A stretch of DNA of 64,000 nt from Gillisella vitis (lineage in GTDB: Bacteria > Pseudomonadota > Alphaproteobacteria > Rhizobiales > Rhizobiaceae): the NCBI GenBank assembly GCA_009744235.1, contig WPHV01000016.1:1-64000 (forward strand), written 5' to 3'. A program made the translations under genes and the position numbers. The notes under the pieces are model-generated. The model saw only the letters and a program-made list of their open reading frames with translations, was not told the origin of the DNA and searched no databases. Of the stretch, positions 8,296 through 16,981 are shown one piece after another; the first letter of the stretch is position 1, and each line of letters starts with the position of its first letter.

Positions 8296-9018
8296 TTATT
8301 TACGCCTCCAGGTGAGAGAAGTCTTCACTTCGAGATAATGGAACACAAGCGTGGACGCGCCGGACATAATGAGAAACACCACGCCGACCGCCGCATAGAA
8401 AAGCAGGTAGTGCCGCGTGGCACCGGCGGCCATCTTGCCGACCAGCACCAGTTCTGTGAACCCGATGAGGCTTACCAATGAGCTTTCCTTGAGGACGATG
8501 AGCCACAGATTACCCAGCCCCGGCAGCGCCAGCGGCAGCATCTGTGGGATGATCACCAGGAAGAACGCTTGTTTGCGCGTTAGCCCCACTGCAAAGGCTG
8601 CTTCGCTCTGACCGCGAGCCACGGCGACGATTGCGCCCCGCAATACTTCCGTGCTGTAGCCACCTTGGACGACGCCGAGCGAGATCGCGGCAGCGATAAA
8701 GCCATTAAGCTGGAACTCGACCGACAGGCCCGACATGCTCAATAAATGGCTCAGGGCGTCGGTTGCCGAGTAATAGATCAAAAAGATAACGAGAATATCC
8801 GGGACAGACCGGATGACTGTCGTGTAGGTGCCAGCAAAAGATCTGGCCACGACGCTCTTCGACAGTTTGGCAATGGCGCCGACTAGCCCAAGCACCAACC
8901 CGATGAGGTAGGCACTGAGGGAAATCTTGATACTGAGCCACGCGCCTTGCAGCAGCTCGTCGCTCCAGCCTTGGTCGCCAAAGCTGAGTAAAGTGAACCA
9001 GGCCATATTTGCATCCAT
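8296..9018 (-). CDS. Polar amino-acid ABC transporter permease (HisQ/OccQ-like)
   Basis: This 240-residue inner-membrane permease belongs to the HisQ/GlnP family. The EAA-type coupling loop is seen in SEAAFAVGLTRKQAFFLVIIP. It is the first of the two permease genes, downstream of the binding protein. An internal ATG at 9006 is an alternative start; neither has a strong ribosome site, so the N terminus is uncertain by four residues. Together with the next gene it should form the membrane channel of an importer for a basic or amide-type amino acid. The true ligand is unknown. Confidence 0.86.
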   Translation of the reverse strand: MDANMAWFTLLSFGDQGWSDELLQGAWLSIKISLSAYLIGLVLGLVGAIAKLSKSVVARSFAGTYTTVIRSVPDILVIFLIYYSATDALSHLLSMSGLSVEFQLNGFIAAAISLGVVQGGYSTEVLRGAIVAVARGQSEAAFAVGLTRKQAFFLVIIPQMLPLALPGLGNLWLIVLKESSLVSLIGFTELVLVGKMAAGATRHYLLFYAAVGVVFLIMSGASTLVFHYLEVKTSLTWRRK

Positions 9019-9046
9019 GTCGCATCAATTCGTCGAGTTTGAAGAA

Positions 9047-9070
9047 GAGCCGGTCATGAAGGACCGGCTC
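9047..9070 (-). terminator. Hairpin after the binding-protein gene
   Basis: Perfect 9-base arms GAGCCGGTC and GACCGGCTC are separated by six bases, directly downstream of the binding-protein stop and before the permease gene. On the minus strand the stem is followed by a T/C-rich stretch. It probably acts as an attenuator or 3'-end stabiliser, giving more binding protein than permease. Confidence 0.6.
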
Positions 9071-9088
9071 CAACCCTTCACTCGATCA

Positions 9089-9874
9089 TCATTCGCCATA
9101 GATGTCGAAGTTGAAATAGCGCTTGGTGATCGCATCGTATTCACCGCTGGTGCGCACGGCCTTGAGAGCGGCATTCAACTTGTCCTTCAGTGCGGTATCT
9201 TCCTTGCGTAGGCCGCCACCGTCGCCATAACCGAACATCGTTTCGTGGGGCAATGTCACTTTAATCTCGTAGGCCTGGCCCTCAGGCTTGCTCAGGAAGT
9301 CCTGGATCTGGATGCCAGCTGCGGCCATGAGGTCGACGCGGCCTGCCTGTATGTCGGCAATCTCATCATCAAGGGTCGGATAGAGCTTGAGGTCAGACAT
9401 ACCGCTGAACTTCTGCTGCATATAGGTGGCCTGCAGGCTGGAGCTTTGCGCTGCAACGGTAATGCCCTTGAAGGTCTCGGGCTTGGCGACATCGAAGCTG
9501 CGTGTATCAGCCTTTGCGCCAACGAGCACGTTGGGAGAGTAGTAATACTTGTCCGTGAAGTCGATGACCTTCTTGCGCTCGTCGGTAATCGACATGGAAC
9601 TCCAGATAACGTCGAACTTCTTGGCAAGCAGAGCCGGGATGATACCGTCCCATGCGACATCAACGATCTCGCACTTGGCCTTCATCTGTTTGCAAACGGC
9701 GTCCATAAGGTCGATTTCCCAGCCCTGCCATTTGCCACTGGCATCTTTTACTGAGAACGGTGCGTAAGGCTCAGCGGCCACGCCGAAACGAATGACATCG
9801 TCAGCAGCGGAAGCCGACTTGGTCATGCCGAATGTTGCTGCGATGACGGACAGTGCAATTGCGATCTTTTTCAT
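9089..9874 (-). CDS. Periplasmic amino-acid-binding protein (family 3, OccT/NocT-like)
   Basis: The 261-residue protein has a clear signal peptide (MKKIAIALSVIAATFG, cleavage near Ala23). A type II periplasmic-binding fold of the lysine/arginine/ornithine and opine group follows, with the family segments WQGWEIDLMDAVCKQ and FDVIWSSMSITDERK. It delivers the substrate to the two permeases encoded downstream. A hairpin after the gene probably raises its expression relative to the permeases. The preceding gene is an amidase 36 bases upstream, so the transported ligand or its product is likely an amide-containing amino-acid derivative. This is inference from context. Confidence 0.88.
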   Translation of the reverse strand: MKKIAIALSVIAATFGMTKSASAADDVIRFGVAAEPYAPFSVKDASGKWQGWEIDLMDAVCKQMKAKCEIVDVAWDGIIPALLAKKFDVIWSSMSITDERKKVIDFTDKYYYSPNVLVGAKADTRSFDVAKPETFKGITVAAQSSSLQATYMQQKFSGMSDLKLYPTLDDEIADIQAGRVDLMAAAGIQIQDFLSKPEGQAYEIKVTLPHETMFGYGDGGGLRKEDTALKDKLNAALKAVRTSGEYDAITKRYFNFDIYGE

Positions 9875-9910
9875 GTTTTCATTCCCCTTTTTTTGTTGAT
9901 GGCAGATTTA

Positions 9911-11263
9911 TCAGGTCGAGCCGGTCTCCAGTCGGCTCAAAGCTTCGCACACGGAAAACAGATAGTTTTCCGTGTTTCTAGGCGTTGTGATCTGGATGGA
10001 TGCTGGAAGCGCACCGGCAATGGGCACCGGCATTGCAAGCGTTGGTACACCGAAAAAGTTTGCCCAGCGGCGAAAGTGACCTCCGGCCAGGCCATAAGGC
10101 ACGAAGTCGTTTCCCACTGCCGTTCGCTCGTCCGACAGCCGTGGTGCAAGTCCGGGAACAACTGGCGTCACCAGAACATCGACTTCTGACAACAGTCTGT
10201 GAAATTCACCTTGGATTTGCACTTGGTACGCGAGCGCTGATCGATAGGCGGCTTCTGAAATCAAGGCTCCATTCGATAGAAACGCGCGAACCGCTGCGCC
10301 AACCCGCCCGGGATGCGCCTCGACAAGCGGGCCATAGAAAGCTGTGAACTCATACACCAGGATTGTCAGCCCTGCTTCGCGAACCTCGCGGGCAAACCGG
10401 AATGGGAGGACCTGGATTTGCGCGCCCGCCCTTCGTGCGCATGCCAGAAACGCGTCATGTGCGGTTGCAATCGCGGGGTCAACCGCTGCCGTATATAAAT
10501 CGGGGCACAGACCAATTCGCATTCCCGCAACCGATACGCTTCTCTTCTCCGGCGAATCGATTCCTGCCATGGCGTAATGAAGCAGACGCGCATCCGCCAC
10601 GTTTCTAGCGATTGGACCGATTGTATCGAAGGTCGGCGCGGTGGGCATCGTGCCTGTTGGGTCAATGACACCATTGGTTGGCTTGAACCCCACGAGACCG
10701 GTCGCTGCGGCGGTTGAGCGGTTCGATCCACCGGTGTCGGTTCCGATGGCGGCAATACAAAAGCCCGCTGCTACCGCTGCCGCCGAACCGCTGCTCGTTC
10801 CGCCGGTACCTCTTCCAGCGTCCAGCGGATTGACAACCTTTCCGTACCAGGGATTATCGTGGTTGCCTGCCGTGAGTTCGTGCAGATTGCTCTTGCCGAT
10901 GATGATCGCGCCAGCCGATTTTAGGTTTGCCACACAACGGGCGTCGTTCGGCGCATCGTCTCTATTGAGCAGGTGAGATCCACCGGTCGTTTGCCAGCCA
11001 CGAACATCGATCATGTCTTTGACCACAATGGGAATACCGTGCAGCGGGCCAATTCGTTTTCCGGCTCGAATTGCCGCTTCCGCTTGTTGCGCTTCTTCAA
11101 GCGCCTCCGCACGCGCTATGAAGATCATCGCCCCAAGTTTATCGTTCTGTTCCCGGATACGCTCAAGGCACGTCTTCACGACCGAGAGGGGCGACAATCC
11201 TTCCAGAAACTGGCCTTGAGCTTGGGTAATCGTCTGAGGAAAGGGTTTCGCCACCAGGTTCAC
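9911..11263 (-). CDS. Amidase (amidase signature family)
   Basis: The 450-residue protein is of normal length for a cytoplasmic amidase-signature enzyme. The Ser-cisSer-Lys triad can be placed: Lys82 in PIVVKDMID, the cis-serine near Ser157 in GGTSSGSAAAV, and the nucleophile Ser180 in GTDTGGSNR. The GGTSSGS version of the glycine/serine motif differs slightly from the usual GGSSGGS. It heads the transport operon, with a LysR-type box about 82-96 bases upstream. It probably hydrolyses an amide bond in the imported compound. Relatives are often annotated as AtzE/GatA-like, but there are no gatB or gatC genes here. Confidence 0.86.
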   Translation of the reverse strand: MNLVAKPFPQTITQAQGQFLEGLSPLSVVKTCLERIREQNDKLGAMIFIARAEALEEAQQAEAAIRAGKRIGPLHGIPIVVKDMIDVRGWQTTGGSHLLNRDDAPNDARCVANLKSAGAIIIGKSNLHELTAGNHDNPWYGKVVNPLDAGRGTGGTSSGSAAAVAAGFCIAAIGTDTGGSNRSTAAATGLVGFKPTNGVIDPTGTMPTAPTFDTIGPIARNVADARLLHYAMAGIDSPEKRSVSVAGMRIGLCPDLYTAAVDPAIATAHDAFLACARRAGAQIQVLPFRFAREVREAGLTILVYEFTAFYGPLVEAHPGRVGAAVRAFLSNGALISEAAYRSALAYQVQIQGEFHRLLSEVDVLVTPVVPGLAPRLSDERTAVGNDFVPYGLAGGHFRRWANFFGVPTLAMPVPIAGALPASIQITTPRNTENYLFSVCEALSRLETGST

Positions 11264-11344
11264 TCACTCTCAGGTCTTGGCTTTAGTCAAAATGACGCTA
11301 ACAGGTCGATTTCAGACTTCCTAATTCCTGCAGGCCGTGGGTTG

Positions 11345-11359
11345 ATTACCAATAGTTAT
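11345..11359. promoter_or_regulatory. Putative LysR operator of the amidase/transport operon
   Basis: ATTACCAATAGTTAT matches the box at 4112-4126 at 13 of 15 positions, including the CAATAGTTAT core. It is placed 82-96 bases before the amidase start codon, a normal position for a LysR activator site. The first half is ATTA rather than ATAA. Confidence 0.5.
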
Positions 11360-11678
11360 AACTCTACGGCCACAGCACGTGTGGATCAGGGCAGACAGTT
11401 CGCTTCAATGTTGGATTTCCGTTCTGCGGCGGCAAACGATACCCGCTGGCCGTTCACCAAAGCCGCGAGTTATTCTGTATTCCTCGACGTGAATAGCACA
11501 GGTCCCAAAAAGATACGGACCTTAGAGACCTCGTTTTATTAACTAAGTCGCTGATTTATATTCTTTTGGGGCATGGCCCATAATATTGGCAAGTCATCCA
11601 GCATGATTGGGCTGTGCGACAGAAGCGGCAAGCATCTGTCGCAAAGACTGCCACTCTGTCGCGACGGTCTGTTCAGAT
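11360..11678. other. Intergenic region with inverted repeat
   Basis: No gene is recognised between the amidase promoter region and the flavin reductase. At 11615-11643 there is a perfect 9-base inverted repeat, TGCGACAGA / TCTGTCGCA, with an 11-base spacer. It lies downstream of the minus-strand flavin reductase, but no T-run follows, so it may be an RNA 3' hairpin rather than a standard terminator. Confidence 0.45.
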
Positions 11679-12770
11679 TCAGGCCGTTCTGTAGCGTTCC
11701 AGCCAGTGAGCATATGGTGCGGGAAGTGTCCAGGACGGCTTGTCGATACCTAGCTCAAGCGCTGCTTGATAAGGCCAATGGCTGTTGGCAAGCAGCGGGC
11801 GGCCAAGCGACACCATATCTACAAAATCGTCTGCGATCAGTGCATTGGCCTGCTTTGGCTCGCTGATGAACCAACTCGTGGTGGCGGGAAGTCCAACCTC
11901 ACGCCGTACCCGTTGGGCGATCGGCCCCATGAACGCAGGCCCCCAGGGAATATTCGCGGTCGGCGTCGAGAATCCAACGCTGACATCAATAATGTCGAGG
12001 CCGCCAGCTTTGAAGCGGCGTACCATTTCGATCCCCTCTTCCAGGTCGTTCGAGCCGTCGAATTCGGTCACGCCAAAGCGAGCGGCAAGCGGCAAATGTT
12101 CGGGCCAGACATCGCGAACAGCAGCCAGCGTTTCGAGCAAAAATCTGGCTCGCCCGTCAAAGTCACCACCATAATTGTCTGTGCGCTTATTAGACCAGGT
12201 CGAAAAGAAGCTTTGCCCGAGATAGCCATGAGCAAAGTGAAGCTCAAGCCATTCAAAGCCGGCTGCCAGCGCCCGCTTCGCCGCAGCGACAAAGTCGGCC
12301 TTGATACGTTCGATATCTGCAAGGGTCATGGCCTGTGGCACCTTGCCAAGATTTGCTCCGAACGCAATGGCGGATGGCGCCAACGTTTCCCAGCCACGCG
12401 GATCAGACCCGGAAATATGGTCGTCTCCCTCCCATGGACGATTGGCGCTCGCTTTGCGGCCTGCGTGTCCGATCTGAATCCCAGGAACGGCACCTGCTGC
12501 CTTCATCAAATGCACCGCTTTTTTCCAAGGCTCAATCTGCTCATCGCTCCAGATGCCTGCGCATCCGGGGGTGATACGGCCTTCCGGCGATACCGCTGTC
12601 GCCTCTGCAACCACCAAGCCTGCCCCGCCGCGCGCGAGCCCAGCCAGATGGACGTGATGCCAGTCATTGATCGTGCCGTCCTCGGCCGAATACTGGCACA
12701 TTGGCGATACCGCAATGCGATTTCGCAGTGTTATGCCTTTGAGTGTGAAAGGGGTAAATAAGGATGACAT
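11679..12770 (-). CDS. NADH:flavin oxidoreductase / old yellow enzyme (YqjM/XenA type)
   Basis: This 363-residue FMN-binding TIM barrel begins with the N-terminal SPMCQYSAEDG segment. Its cysteine is typical of the thermophilic-like/YqjM-XenA subgroup of old yellow enzymes. The region around LHFAHGYLGQSFFS is the usual HGAHGYL motif with Phe in place of Gly. The family reduces activated C=C bonds, quinones, nitro compounds and other electrophiles with NAD(P)H. It is divergent from an ArsR-type repressor, and a perfect inverted repeat sits between them, so induction by an electrophile is likely. Confidence 0.9.
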   Translation of the reverse strand: MSSLFTPFTLKGITLRNRIAVSPMCQYSAEDGTINDWHHVHLAGLARGGAGLVVAEATAVSPEGRITPGCAGIWSDEQIEPWKKAVHLMKAAGAVPGIQIGHAGRKASANRPWEGDDHISGSDPRGWETLAPSAIAFGANLGKVPQAMTLADIERIKADFVAAAKRALAAGFEWLELHFAHGYLGQSFFSTWSNKRTDNYGGDFDGRARFLLETLAAVRDVWPEHLPLAARFGVTEFDGSNDLEEGIEMVRRFKAGGLDIIDVSVGFSTPTANIPWGPAFMGPIAQRVRREVGLPATTSWFISEPKQANALIADDFVDMVSLGRPLLANSHWPYQAALELGIDKPSWTLPAPYAHWLERYRTA

Positions 12771-12816
12771 GGAGACTCCAATTGATCGTTATAAATACAC
12801 ATATAGATCTTCGATA

Positions 12817-12834
12817 GTTCGATTACAATCGAAC
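12817..12834. promoter_or_regulatory. Putative ArsR-family operator
   Basis: The perfect inverted repeat GTTCGATT-AC-AATCGAAC lies between the divergent old yellow enzyme gene (start 12770) and the ArsR-like gene (start 12869). Size and symmetry fit a dimeric winged-helix repressor that controls both promoters. Confidence 0.65.
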
Positions 12835-12868
12835 TTTGCAACAAGACCCTGTGATGCTAGAATGAATC

Positions 12869-13180
12869 ATGCGCGCCATCCCACATCCCGCTTTGAAAGA
12901 CGTTACTCTCACCCAGGTGCTCTACGCCCTCAGCGACCCTGTACGGCTGGGCGTCGTGCGTCAGCTTTCAAATGAAGGACAGGCCACATGCTCTGCACTG
13001 GATGGAGGGCGGCCGAAGTCCAGCATGTCCCACCACTTTAAAGTCTTGAGAGAGGGCGGGCTGGTTTTTACCCGCACAGATGGACCAACGCACTTGAATG
13101 AGCTGCGCCGTGAAGAAATCGATGAGCGATTTCCGGGTCTATTGGACGCTGTCCTGGCTGTATCAGACGAGCCGGGCTGA
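12869..13180 (+). CDS. ArsR-family helix-turn-helix repressor
   Basis: The 103-residue single-domain winged helix contains ALSDPVRLGVVRQLSNEG (helix 1-2) and the recognition helix KSSMSHHFKVLREGGLV, as in ArsR/SmtB relatives. No metal-binding cysteine cluster is evident; the only cysteine is in ATCSALDGG. The effector is therefore more likely a redox or organic signal than a metal. It is divergent from the old yellow enzyme gene, with a perfect operator-like palindrome between them. The gene end overlaps a long hairpin that should terminate the transcript. Confidence 0.88.
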   Translation: MRAIPHPALKDVTLTQVLYALSDPVRLGVVRQLSNEGQATCSALDGGRPKSSMSHHFKVLREGGLVFTRTDGPTHLNELRREEIDERFPGLLDAVLAVSDEPG

Positions 13181-13227
13181 CGGCACCGCACGGTGATCCC
13201 GTGGTGGTTGATAGCAGCCCGGCTCGT
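13167..13227 (+). terminator. Long compound hairpin at the end of the ArsR gene
   Basis: Perfect 13-base arms ACGAGCCGGGCTG / CAGCCCGGCTCGT enclose an inner CACGG / CCGTG hairpin. A short TTTGT follows on the plus strand. The left arm overlaps the last codons and the stop of the ArsR gene. It is probably a terminator or an mRNA-stabilising structure. Confidence 0.55.
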
Positions 13228-13427
13228 TTGTAATTCGAAGGCCAAATGGCTTTAGATCCGGCGACCAACGTCAAATGGGAAATGCCGTCAAAGCCCTTCT
13301 GCATTCATCTGCACGCAATACCGTAAATGTTTGTTCGATATCTCGGGTGCAGCCTTGAGGGAATCGAACCTACGACCCCATGGTTGATATTCGAGGGAAG
13401 GCGTAAAATATCAGGCTGTCTTGAGGC

Positions 13428-14417
13428 TTAAAAATCCCAGTCCTCGTCCTCAGTCGCAACTGCCTTGCCGATGACATAGGACGAGCCCGAACCGGAAAAG
13501 AAATCATGATTCTCATCGGCATTCGGCGAGAGTGCCGACAGGATCGCCGGATTGACCTTGCAGGCCTCCGGCGGAAACAGAGCCTCGTAGCCAAGGTTCA
13601 TCAGCGCCTTGTTCGCGTTGTAATGCAGAAATTTCTTGACGTCCTCTGTCAGTCCGACACCGTCATAGAGCGCCTCTGTGTATTTGGCCTCGTTGTCGTA
13701 GAGTTCGAGCAGCAGATCGAAGGCGAAGTCCTTGATTTCCTGCCGCTGCTCCTCGTTTAAGGGCTCGAGACTACGCTGAAACTTGTAGCCGATGTAATAG
13801 CCATGCACAGCCTCGTCGCGGATGATGAGACGGATCATGTCGGCCGTGTTGGTGAGCCTGGCGCGGCTCGACCAGAACATCGGCAGATAGAAGCCGGAGT
13901 AAAATAGGAAGCTTTCCAGGAACACACTGGCGATCTTGCGTTTCAGCGGGTCAGGATTGCGGTAGTGTTCGAGGATCAGCGCCGACTTCTTCTGCAGAAA
14001 CTCGTTTTCTTCAGACCAGCGATAGGCATCATCCACGTCGGACGTCGAACACAGGGTCGAAAAGATCGAAGAATAGGAACGGGCATGCACCGCTTCCATG
14101 AAGGAGATGTTCGAATAGACCGCCTCCTCATGCGGCGTGATGGAATCCTCCATCAGCGTTGGCGCACCGATACTCGTCTGTATGGTATCGAGCAGGGTCA
14201 GTCCCGTGAAGACGCGGATGGTCAACTGCTGTTCCTCCGGCTTCAACGCCGCCCAGGATGAGATGTCGTTTGACAACGGCACCTTCTCCGGCAGCCAGAA
14301 ATTGCCGGTCAGCCTGTTCCAGGCCTCCAGGTCCTTGTCGTCGTCGATGCGGTTCCAGTTGATCGCTCGCACCGGCTTGGTTTGCGTCGGGGTGTTGGTC
14401 TTCATCTGTATGTTCAT
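13428..14417 (-). CDS. nrdF: Class Ib ribonucleotide reductase beta subunit
   Basis: The 329-residue ferritin-like subunit carries the dimetal-tyrosyl radical cofactor of class Ib ribonucleotide reductase. The metal-ligand segments are visible: SFMEAVHARSYSSIF, VFLESFLFYSGFYL and RDEAVHGYYIG. It is the last gene of nrdHIEF. The ATG at 14417 lies 12 bases beyond the nrdE stop at 14432. An in-frame GTG at 14435 would overlap that stop and seems less likely. The enzyme reduces NDPs to dNDPs aerobically without B12. Confidence 0.95.
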   Translation of the reverse strand: MNIQMKTNTPTQTKPVRAINWNRIDDDKDLEAWNRLTGNFWLPEKVPLSNDISSWAALKPEEQQLTIRVFTGLTLLDTIQTSIGAPTLMEDSITPHEEAVYSNISFMEAVHARSYSSIFSTLCSTSDVDDAYRWSEENEFLQKKSALILEHYRNPDPLKRKIASVFLESFLFYSGFYLPMFWSSRARLTNTADMIRLIIRDEAVHGYYIGYKFQRSLEPLNEEQRQEIKDFAFDLLLELYDNEAKYTEALYDGVGLTEDVKKFLHYNANKALMNLGYEALFPPEACKVNPAILSALSPNADENHDFFSGSGSSYVIGKAVATEDEDWDF

Positions 14418-14431
14418 GTGATATCTCGATC

Positions 14432-16585
14432 TCACAGCGCGCAGGATACGCAGCCCTGCACTTGCGTGCCGGTCAGCGCCATCTGGCGAAGGCGAATATA
14501 ATAGATGGTCTTGATGCCCTTCTTCCAGGCGTAGATCTGTGCCCGATTGATGTCGCGGGTCGTTGCGGTATCACGGAAGAAGAGCGTCAGCGAAAGACCC
14601 TGATCCACGTGCTGGGTGGCGGCCGCATAGGTGTCTATGATCTTCTCAGGTCCGATCTCATAGGCGTCCTGATAGTAATCAAGGTTATCATTGCTCATGA
14701 AGGTGGCCGGATAGTAGACGCGGCCGATCTTGCCTTCCTTGCGGATCTCGATCTTCGAGACAATCGGATGGATCGAGGAGGTCGAATGGTTGATGTAGGA
14801 GATCGACCCCGTCGGCGGCACGGCCTGAAGGTTCTGGTTATAAATGCCGGACGTCATCACCGCCTCTTTCAGCGCCAACCAGTCATCCTGTGTCGGGATC
14901 GCGATTCCGGCCGTTTCGAATAGTTGTGCGACGCGCCTGGTCGCTGGAAGCCATTCGGTTTGCGTATACTTGTCGAAATACTCGCCGGACGCATATTTCG
15001 AGTTCTCGAAGCCCTTGAAGCTCGTGCCGCGTTCGACGGCAATCCGGTTCGAGGCGCAGATGGCGTGATAGGTTACCGTGTAGAAATAAATGTTGGTGAA
15101 ATCGATGCCCTCTTCCGATCCGTAGAAGATGCGCTCGCGTGCGAAATAGCCGTGCAGGTTCATCTGGCCAAGGCCGATGGCGTGGCTGTCGTCATTGCCT
15201 CTCTCGATAGAGGGAACAGAAGAGATATGGCTCATGTCGGACACGGCGGTCAGCGCCCGGATCGCGGTCTCTATGGTCCTGCCGAAGTCTGAGGAATCCA
15301 TCACGGCTGCGATGTTCAAGGACCCGAGATTGCAGGAGATGTCCTTACCCATGGTCTTGTAGGACAGGTCGTCATTGTAAGTGCTGACGTCGCTCACCTG
15401 TAGGATTTCGGAGCAGAGATTGCTCATCGAAATGCGTCCGGCTATCGGGTTGGCGCGGTTCACAGTGTCCTCGAACATGATGTATGGATAGCCGCTCTCG
15501 AACTGGATTTCGGCGAGCACCTGGAAGAAATCACGTGCCTTGATCTTCTTCTTGCGAATGCGGCTGTCGGCGACCATCTCGCGATATTTTTCCGTGACCG
15601 AGATTTCGGAAAACGCGACGTCGTAGACACGCTCCACGTCGTAGGGTGAAAACAGGTACATATCCTCATTGTTTTTCGCCAATTCAAAGGTGATGTCGGG
15701 GACCACCACACCGAGCGACAGCGTCTTGATCCTGATCTTCTCGTCGGCGTTTTCACGCTTGGTATCGAGGAAGCGCATGATATCGGGATGATGGGCGTTC
15801 AGGTAGACAGCCCCTGCCCCCTGGCGCGCACCGAGCTGGTTGGCATAGGAAAAACTGTCCTCCAGCAACTTCATCACCGGGATGACGCCCGAGGACTGGT
15901 TCTCGATTTGCTTGATCGGTGCGCCAGCCTCGCGGATATTGGTCAGGGATAACGCTACGCCACCCCCACGCTTGGAAAGTTGCAGTGCCGAGTTGATACC
16001 ACGGGCGATGCTTTCCATATTGTCTTCCATGCGCAGCAGGAAGCAGGATACCAGTTCGCCGCGTTGCTTCTTGCCGGCATTGAGAAATGTCGGCGTCGCC
16101 GGCTGGAAGCGGCCGGAGATAATCTCGTCGACTATGTCACGTGCCAAAGCCTCATTGCCCTGCGCCAACGTCAACGCCACCATGCAGATCCGGTCTTCGT
16201 AGCGCTCCAGATAGCGCTTTCCGTCGAAGGTCTTCAGTGTGTAGCTGGTGTAATATTTGAAGGCGCCGAGAAAGGTCGGGAAGCGAAACTTCTTCGCATA
16301 GGCATGATCGAAAAGATCGCGGACGAAGTTGAACGTATACTGATCCAACACCGCCTGCTCATAGTAGCCTTCGTCCACGAGGTAATCGAGCTTCTCCCGC
16401 AGATTATGGAAGAAGACAGTGTTCTGGTTGACGTGCTGCAAGAAATACTGCTTTGCCGCCAGAGCGTCCTTATCGAGTTGGATTTTACCATCCTCATCGT
16501 AGAGGTTTAGCATCGCGTTCAGCGCGTGATAATCCAGCGCCTGTTCGTCCGCCTTCAAAGGGCGCTCGAAAGTTGTGACGTCCAA
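14432..16585 (-). CDS. nrdE: Class Ib ribonucleotide reductase alpha subunit
   Basis: The 717-residue catalytic subunit has the active-site cysteine region SNLCSEIL, the GLGQMNLHGYF segment and the C-terminal redox pair GCVSCAL that is recharged by NrdH. The longest open frame runs up to 16669 inside nrdI. I chose TTG at 16585, which starts the family-like N terminus LDVTTFERPLKADEQALDYH, has GGGATGG upstream and gives the usual length. This overlaps the end of nrdI by about 30 bases, so translation is coupled. The B12-controlled promoter lies far upstream, before nrdH. Confidence 0.93.
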   Translation of the reverse strand: MDVTTFERPLKADEQALDYHALNAMLNLYDEDGKIQLDKDALAAKQYFLQHVNQNTVFFHNLREKLDYLVDEGYYEQAVLDQYTFNFVRDLFDHAYAKKFRFPTFLGAFKYYTSYTLKTFDGKRYLERYEDRICMVALTLAQGNEALARDIVDEIISGRFQPATPTFLNAGKKQRGELVSCFLLRMEDNMESIARGINSALQLSKRGGGVALSLTNIREAGAPIKQIENQSSGVIPVMKLLEDSFSYANQLGARQGAGAVYLNAHHPDIMRFLDTKRENADEKIRIKTLSLGVVVPDITFELAKNNEDMYLFSPYDVERVYDVAFSEISVTEKYREMVADSRIRKKKIKARDFFQVLAEIQFESGYPYIMFEDTVNRANPIAGRISMSNLCSEILQVSDVSTYNDDLSYKTMGKDISCNLGSLNIAAVMDSSDFGRTIETAIRALTAVSDMSHISSVPSIERGNDDSHAIGLGQMNLHGYFARERIFYGSEEGIDFTNIYFYTVTYHAICASNRIAVERGTSFKGFENSKYASGEYFDKYTQTEWLPATRRVAQLFETAGIAIPTQDDWLALKEAVMTSGIYNQNLQAVPPTGSISYINHSTSSIHPIVSKIEIRKEGKIGRVYYPATFMSNDNLDYYQDAYEIGPEKIIDTYAAATQHVDQGLSLTLFFRDTATTRDINRAQIYAWKKGIKTIYYIRLRQMALTGTQVQGCVSCAL

Positions 16586-16971
16586 AATCGTTCCATCCCA
16601 TATTTGACATTGGCGACATCCTCGTCCGTGCCGAGCAATTCGAACCTGTAAAGGTACGGCACCCGACATTTCTGTGAGATCACGTCGCCCGCGAGACAGA
16701 ACGTCTCGCCGAAATTACTATTGCCCGCGGCGATCACGCCCCGGAGATGAGAGCGGTTGTCCGCATCGTTGAGGAAGCGGATGACCTGTTTTGGAACGGC
16801 CCCTTTGCCATCGTCACCCGAATAGGTTGGCACGATCAGAACGTAAGGTTCAGTGATCGACGGATTGCCGCTCCGTGGGCTGACGGGGATACGTGACGCG
16901 CGCAAACCAAGCTTGCCGACAAAGCGATGGGTGTTTTCCGACGCACTGGAAAAATACACAATCAGCCCCAT
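16555..16971 (-). CDS. nrdI: NrdI flavodoxin-like activator of class Ib RNR
   Basis: The 138-residue protein has a flavodoxin fold. The FMN phosphate loop is seen in VYFSSASENTHRFV, and the family's GNSNFGETFCLAG segment is present. NrdI supplies the oxidant that assembles the manganese-tyrosyl cofactor in NrdF. It starts about ten bases after nrdH and overlaps the start of nrdE, so the operon is tightly coupled. Confidence 0.94.
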   Translation of the reverse strand: MGLIVYFSSASENTHRFVGKLGLRASRIPVSPRSGNPSITEPYVLIVPTYSGDDGKGAVPKQVIRFLNDADNRSHLRGVIAAGNSNFGETFCLAGDVISQKCRVPYLYRFELLGTDEDVANVKYGMERFWTSQLSSAL

Positions 16972-16981
16972 CGCCAGACAC

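Noticed and set aside
11766..12761. 331-residue open frame opposite the old yellow enzyme
   Set aside because: It is an antisense shadow; the minus-strand enzyme has unmistakable family motifs.
13345..13390. tRNA-like 3' fragment on the minus strand (GGTTCGATTCCCTC context)
   Set aside because: The T-arm has two mismatches, and no acceptor or anticodon arm can be assembled. It is at best a degenerate remnant or attachment-site scar, so it is not listed as a tRNA.
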